Shown: in pieces, positions 4,939-6,412 of the stretch | How the letters are laid out: every line of letters starts with the position of its first letter | Position numbering within the stretch: the first letter of the stretch is position 1 | Source of the DNA: a bacterium | GTDB lineage: Bacteria; Actinomycetota; Acidimicrobiia; Acidimicrobiales; Ilumatobacteraceae | Reading direction: 5' to 3' | Assembly (NCBI GenBank): GCA_029978815.1 | Contig: JAPOIQ010000070.1 | Location: forward strand, 1-6,412 | DNA length: 6,412 nt | Notes under the pieces: model-generated | Told to the model about the DNA's origin: nothing | Databases searched by the model: none | What the model saw: the letters and a program-made list of their open reading frames with translations, nothing else | Position numbers and translations under genes: made by a program

Positions 4939-6412
4939 ATCGACAGTGACCACAGATGCTGTGGTCGCCTGCGTGACATCTGTCGTTGTCGTCTCCGCAA
5001 CACTTGTTTCTGAAGGGACAATCGTTGTCGTGAACCCAAGAGTTGTTGTTGTCGTTGGCACCGTTCCGTCTTCACCAACGATGGCAAGAGGGCTCGACAC
5101 AACACTCGAGAGACCAGATTCGAAGACGGCTGTCAGAGTCACCGTCCAGTTACCTGTGACGTCAAATGGGAGACCATCTGATCCGCCAAGGCGTGCAATT
5201 CCCGTTCCTGTGAGCGGAATGTCTTGGATAGTTCCACGTCCATAGCTGCCGATCTCTGGGTCAAATTCCAAACGGAGACTCACGATGGATGCTGGAGTCG
5301 AAAGGACTTCTACTTCCAACGCGTTGAGGCCAAGAGCGCCTGGGTCTAGTGAAACTTCAGCGCTAAACCCTGCAGCCTCATCGGCAAGAGGCATGACCAA
5401 GGCATATTCACGGTCTGGAATGAGAGAGATTTTTGGTGGATTAATGGCGAGAAGCCAGCCACTGAACATCAGCACGATGACGCCAACGGTGGCTTCGGTC
5501 GCGAACACTCGACGAAGACGCATTGCGCTCCGGCGAGTGAGATGGTCGACACGACTGAGACGGTGACGAACCAATCCTCTTGCCTTGGCAGCAACGAACA
5601 GCATGACACCGACCGCCATGAGTTTGAGGATGAGCACACGCCCATGCGAACTCGTAAACAACGCGTCGCCATCGAGCCGCATGGTCTCGGCAATGCCTGT
5701 GATAATCACGACCAAAATTGTTGGACCTGACACACGTGAATAGGAGCGAACAGCGTGCACAAGGTCTTGGTCACCAGGCCCAGCAAGAACAGCTCGGCCG
5801 ACAACAACAACCCCTCCGAGCCAGATAGCCACGGCGACGACGTGCAACACCATGACAATCAGACCGATGAGCGCAAGGTCGCCGCCTACTCGACTGAATG
5901 CGAGCGTGACCACCGCGAGAGTGGGTGCCGATATTGCGAGTGGCCTTGAAACGTCATCGAGGACAGTCTCTGGTCGGTAGGCCACCCACACCGAGGCAAA
6001 TACGGCAGCAAGACGCACGATGGCGGCGGCACCGCTCCACCCCTCCGTGAACGTTTGGGCGAAACTAAATGGGTTCAACGAACCCGTAAATGACTTTCCG
6101 GTCAGAGACGAGGTCAATGCGGCGGTGTGAAGGTATGTACCGGCGACCGCGACCATCCAGACTCTAAACGTGAATCGCTGAGTGATCTCGTATAACGGCC
6201 CCTCTGGCCAGCCAAAAGAAATCAGCGCGACCGCCCCAAATAAGATCATGATTCCGTAGGTTGAGATGACTCCGCCCAACCACACCGAGCCACCGGTCGA
6301 GCCCACAGCTTCGACATCATCGCCGATTGATGCGGTTGATGTTGCTGCCGACGCGGCGGTCGGCACAGTTGAGTCAGTTGACGTTCCCGTAGCTGAAGGC
6401 GTGTCCGCTGAA
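4936..6412 (-). CDS. copD: CopD-family copper resistance membrane protein, N-terminus off the window (probable CopC-CopD fusion)
   Basis: The open frame covers 491 residues in the window and continues past the right edge, so the gene is partial. Numbering from the in-frame GTG at 6366, about eight hydrophobic segments are visible near 28-52, 68-88, 115-130, 143-160, 164-194, 213-228, 244-261 and 290-309. Segments five to eight match the CopD domain: LHVVAVAIWLGGVVVVGRAVL, RSYSRVSGPTILVV, HGRVLILKLMAVGVMLF and FATEATVGVIVLMFSGWLLAINPP. After the last helix comes an outer domain of roughly 110 residues, predicted beta-rich, containing LEFDPEIG and GNWTVTLTAVF, then a Thr/Ser-rich tail from about 438 to the end. 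CopD proteins are thought to move copper across the membrane, often with periplasmic CopC. The Ser/Thr/Ala-rich stretch before the first helix looks like a linker, so a CopC-like domain may precede it; this is inference. The carboxylase gene begins 10-19 bases downstream. Confidence 0.88.
   Translation of the reverse strand, partial: SADTPSATGTSTDSTVPTAASAATSTASIGDDVEAVGSTGGSVWLGGVISTYGIMILFGAVALISFGWPEGPLYEITQRFTFRVWMVAVAGTYLHTAALTSSLTGKSFTGSLNPFSFAQTFTEGWSGAAAIVRLAAVFASVWVAYRPETVLDDVSRPLAISAPTLAVVTLAFSRVGGDLALIGLIVMVLHVVAVAIWLGGVVVVGRAVLAGPGDQDLVHAVRSYSRVSGPTILVVIITGIAETMRLDGDALFTSSHGRVLILKLMAVGVMLFVAAKARGLVRHRLSRVDHLTRRSAMRLRRVFATEATVGVIVLMFSGWLLAINPPKISLIPDREYALVMPLADEAAGFSAEVSLDPGALGLNALEVEVLSTPASIVSLRLEFDPEIGSYGRGTIQDIPLTGTGIARLGGSDGLPFDVTGNWTVTLTAVFESGLSSVVSSPLAIVGEDGTVPTTTTTLGFTTTIVPSETSVAETTTTDVTQATTASVVTVD
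4939..5055 (-). repeat. Low-complexity Thr/Ser/Val-rich C-terminal tail of CopD
   Basis: The last 39 codons of copD encode three Thr clusters (TTTTT, TTT and TTTT) separated by short Val/Ser/Ala stretches, giving a gtt/gtc-rich run on the plus strand. Such tails on exported actinobacterial proteins are commonly flexible or sugar-modified. There is no lipid anchor, sorting signal or final membrane helix, so the tail should be free outside the membrane. Confidence 0.7.
4948..4966. repeat. Perfect inverted repeat at the copD/carboxylase junction (8-bp arms, 3-base loop)
   Basis: The arms gaccacag (4948-4955) and ctgtggtc (4959-4966) are exact complements around ATG. It lies in the last codons of copD (residues TTASVV) and ends about 23 bases before the candidate carboxylase start at 4925. 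It could be an operator dyad, an mRNA stem that limits read-through or stabilises a processed 3' end, or chance. No U-tract follows on the minus strand, so a classical terminator is unlikely. Confidence 0.5.
6298..6411 (-). other. Ser/Thr/Ala-rich linker before the first CopD membrane segment
   Basis: Codons from the window edge to just before SVWLGGV encode a small-residue, polar stretch (SADTPSATGTSTDS, then VPTAASAATSTASIGDD) with no hydrophobic signal peptide. This composition is typical of an interdomain linker. The frame is open throughout, so the GTG at 6366 is not convincing as a real start. Confidence 0.65.

Noticed and set aside
4917..5105. 63-residue N-terminal extension of the carboxylase to base 5105
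   Set aside because: It re-reads the copD tail out of frame as Arg/Gln-rich sequence; carboxyltransferase similarity begins at MKERLDDLL (4916).
6364..6366. GTG at 6366 as the copD start
   Set aside because: It lies in the middle of a Ser/Thr/Ala-rich linker with the frame open on both sides and no Shine-Dalgarno sequence.
1..6412. A new defence, mobile or biosynthetic system
   Set aside because: All genes but the hydrolase-like one belong to well-known housekeeping families, there are no repeats or mobile genes, and base composition looks even throughout.

Overview
The window looks like a piece of an actinobacterial chromosome, most plausibly class Acidimicrobiia. This rests on three things: an acyl-CoA carboxylase beta subunit followed directly by a tiny epsilon subunit (a partner typical of Actinobacteria), an actinobacterial-type variant second Asp-rich motif in the polyprenyl synthase, and moderate GC (low to mid 50s percent by eye). 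The lineage below phylum is inference. I see no tRNA, rRNA, CRISPR array, insertion sequence, integrase or phage gene, and no gene-free stretch longer than about 20 bases.

Layout. Bases 1-639 (+) hold the 3' part of an alpha/beta-hydrolase-fold gene whose start lies before the window. Everything else is one compact minus-strand block, read from right to left: a CopD-type copper-resistance membrane protein whose N-terminus runs off the right edge; an acyl-CoA carboxylase beta (carboxyltransferase) subunit; a 68-residue carboxylase epsilon subunit; xseA and xseB, the two subunits of exodeoxyribonuclease VII; and a trans-polyprenyl diphosphate synthase. The hydrolase and the synthase converge with only 4 bases between their stop codons.

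How the genes fit together. Junctions in the block are a gap of 10-19 bases (copD/carboxylase), a GTGA overlap (beta/epsilon), a TGATG overlap (epsilon/xseA), a single base (xseA/xseB) and another TGATG overlap (xseB/synthase). This implies one mRNA with translational coupling. The beta and epsilon subunits would work with a biotinylated alpha subunit encoded elsewhere to make malonyl-CoA or methylmalonyl-CoA. XseA and XseB form one nuclease. The synthase makes a long prenyl diphosphate for quinones, carotenoids or lipid carriers. The grouping mixes membrane, lipid precursor and DNA maintenance functions, as in a housekeeping cluster rather than a defence or mobile system.

Most notable points: the hydrolase-like protein lacks recognisable catalytic Ser, acid and His residues; a strong Shine-Dalgarno sequence sits only in front of xseB; a perfect 8-bp inverted repeat with a candidate -10 element lies at the copD/carboxylase junction; and the CopD open frame continues past the apparent GTG start, suggesting a CopC-CopD type fusion. 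I found no convincing new multi-gene system.
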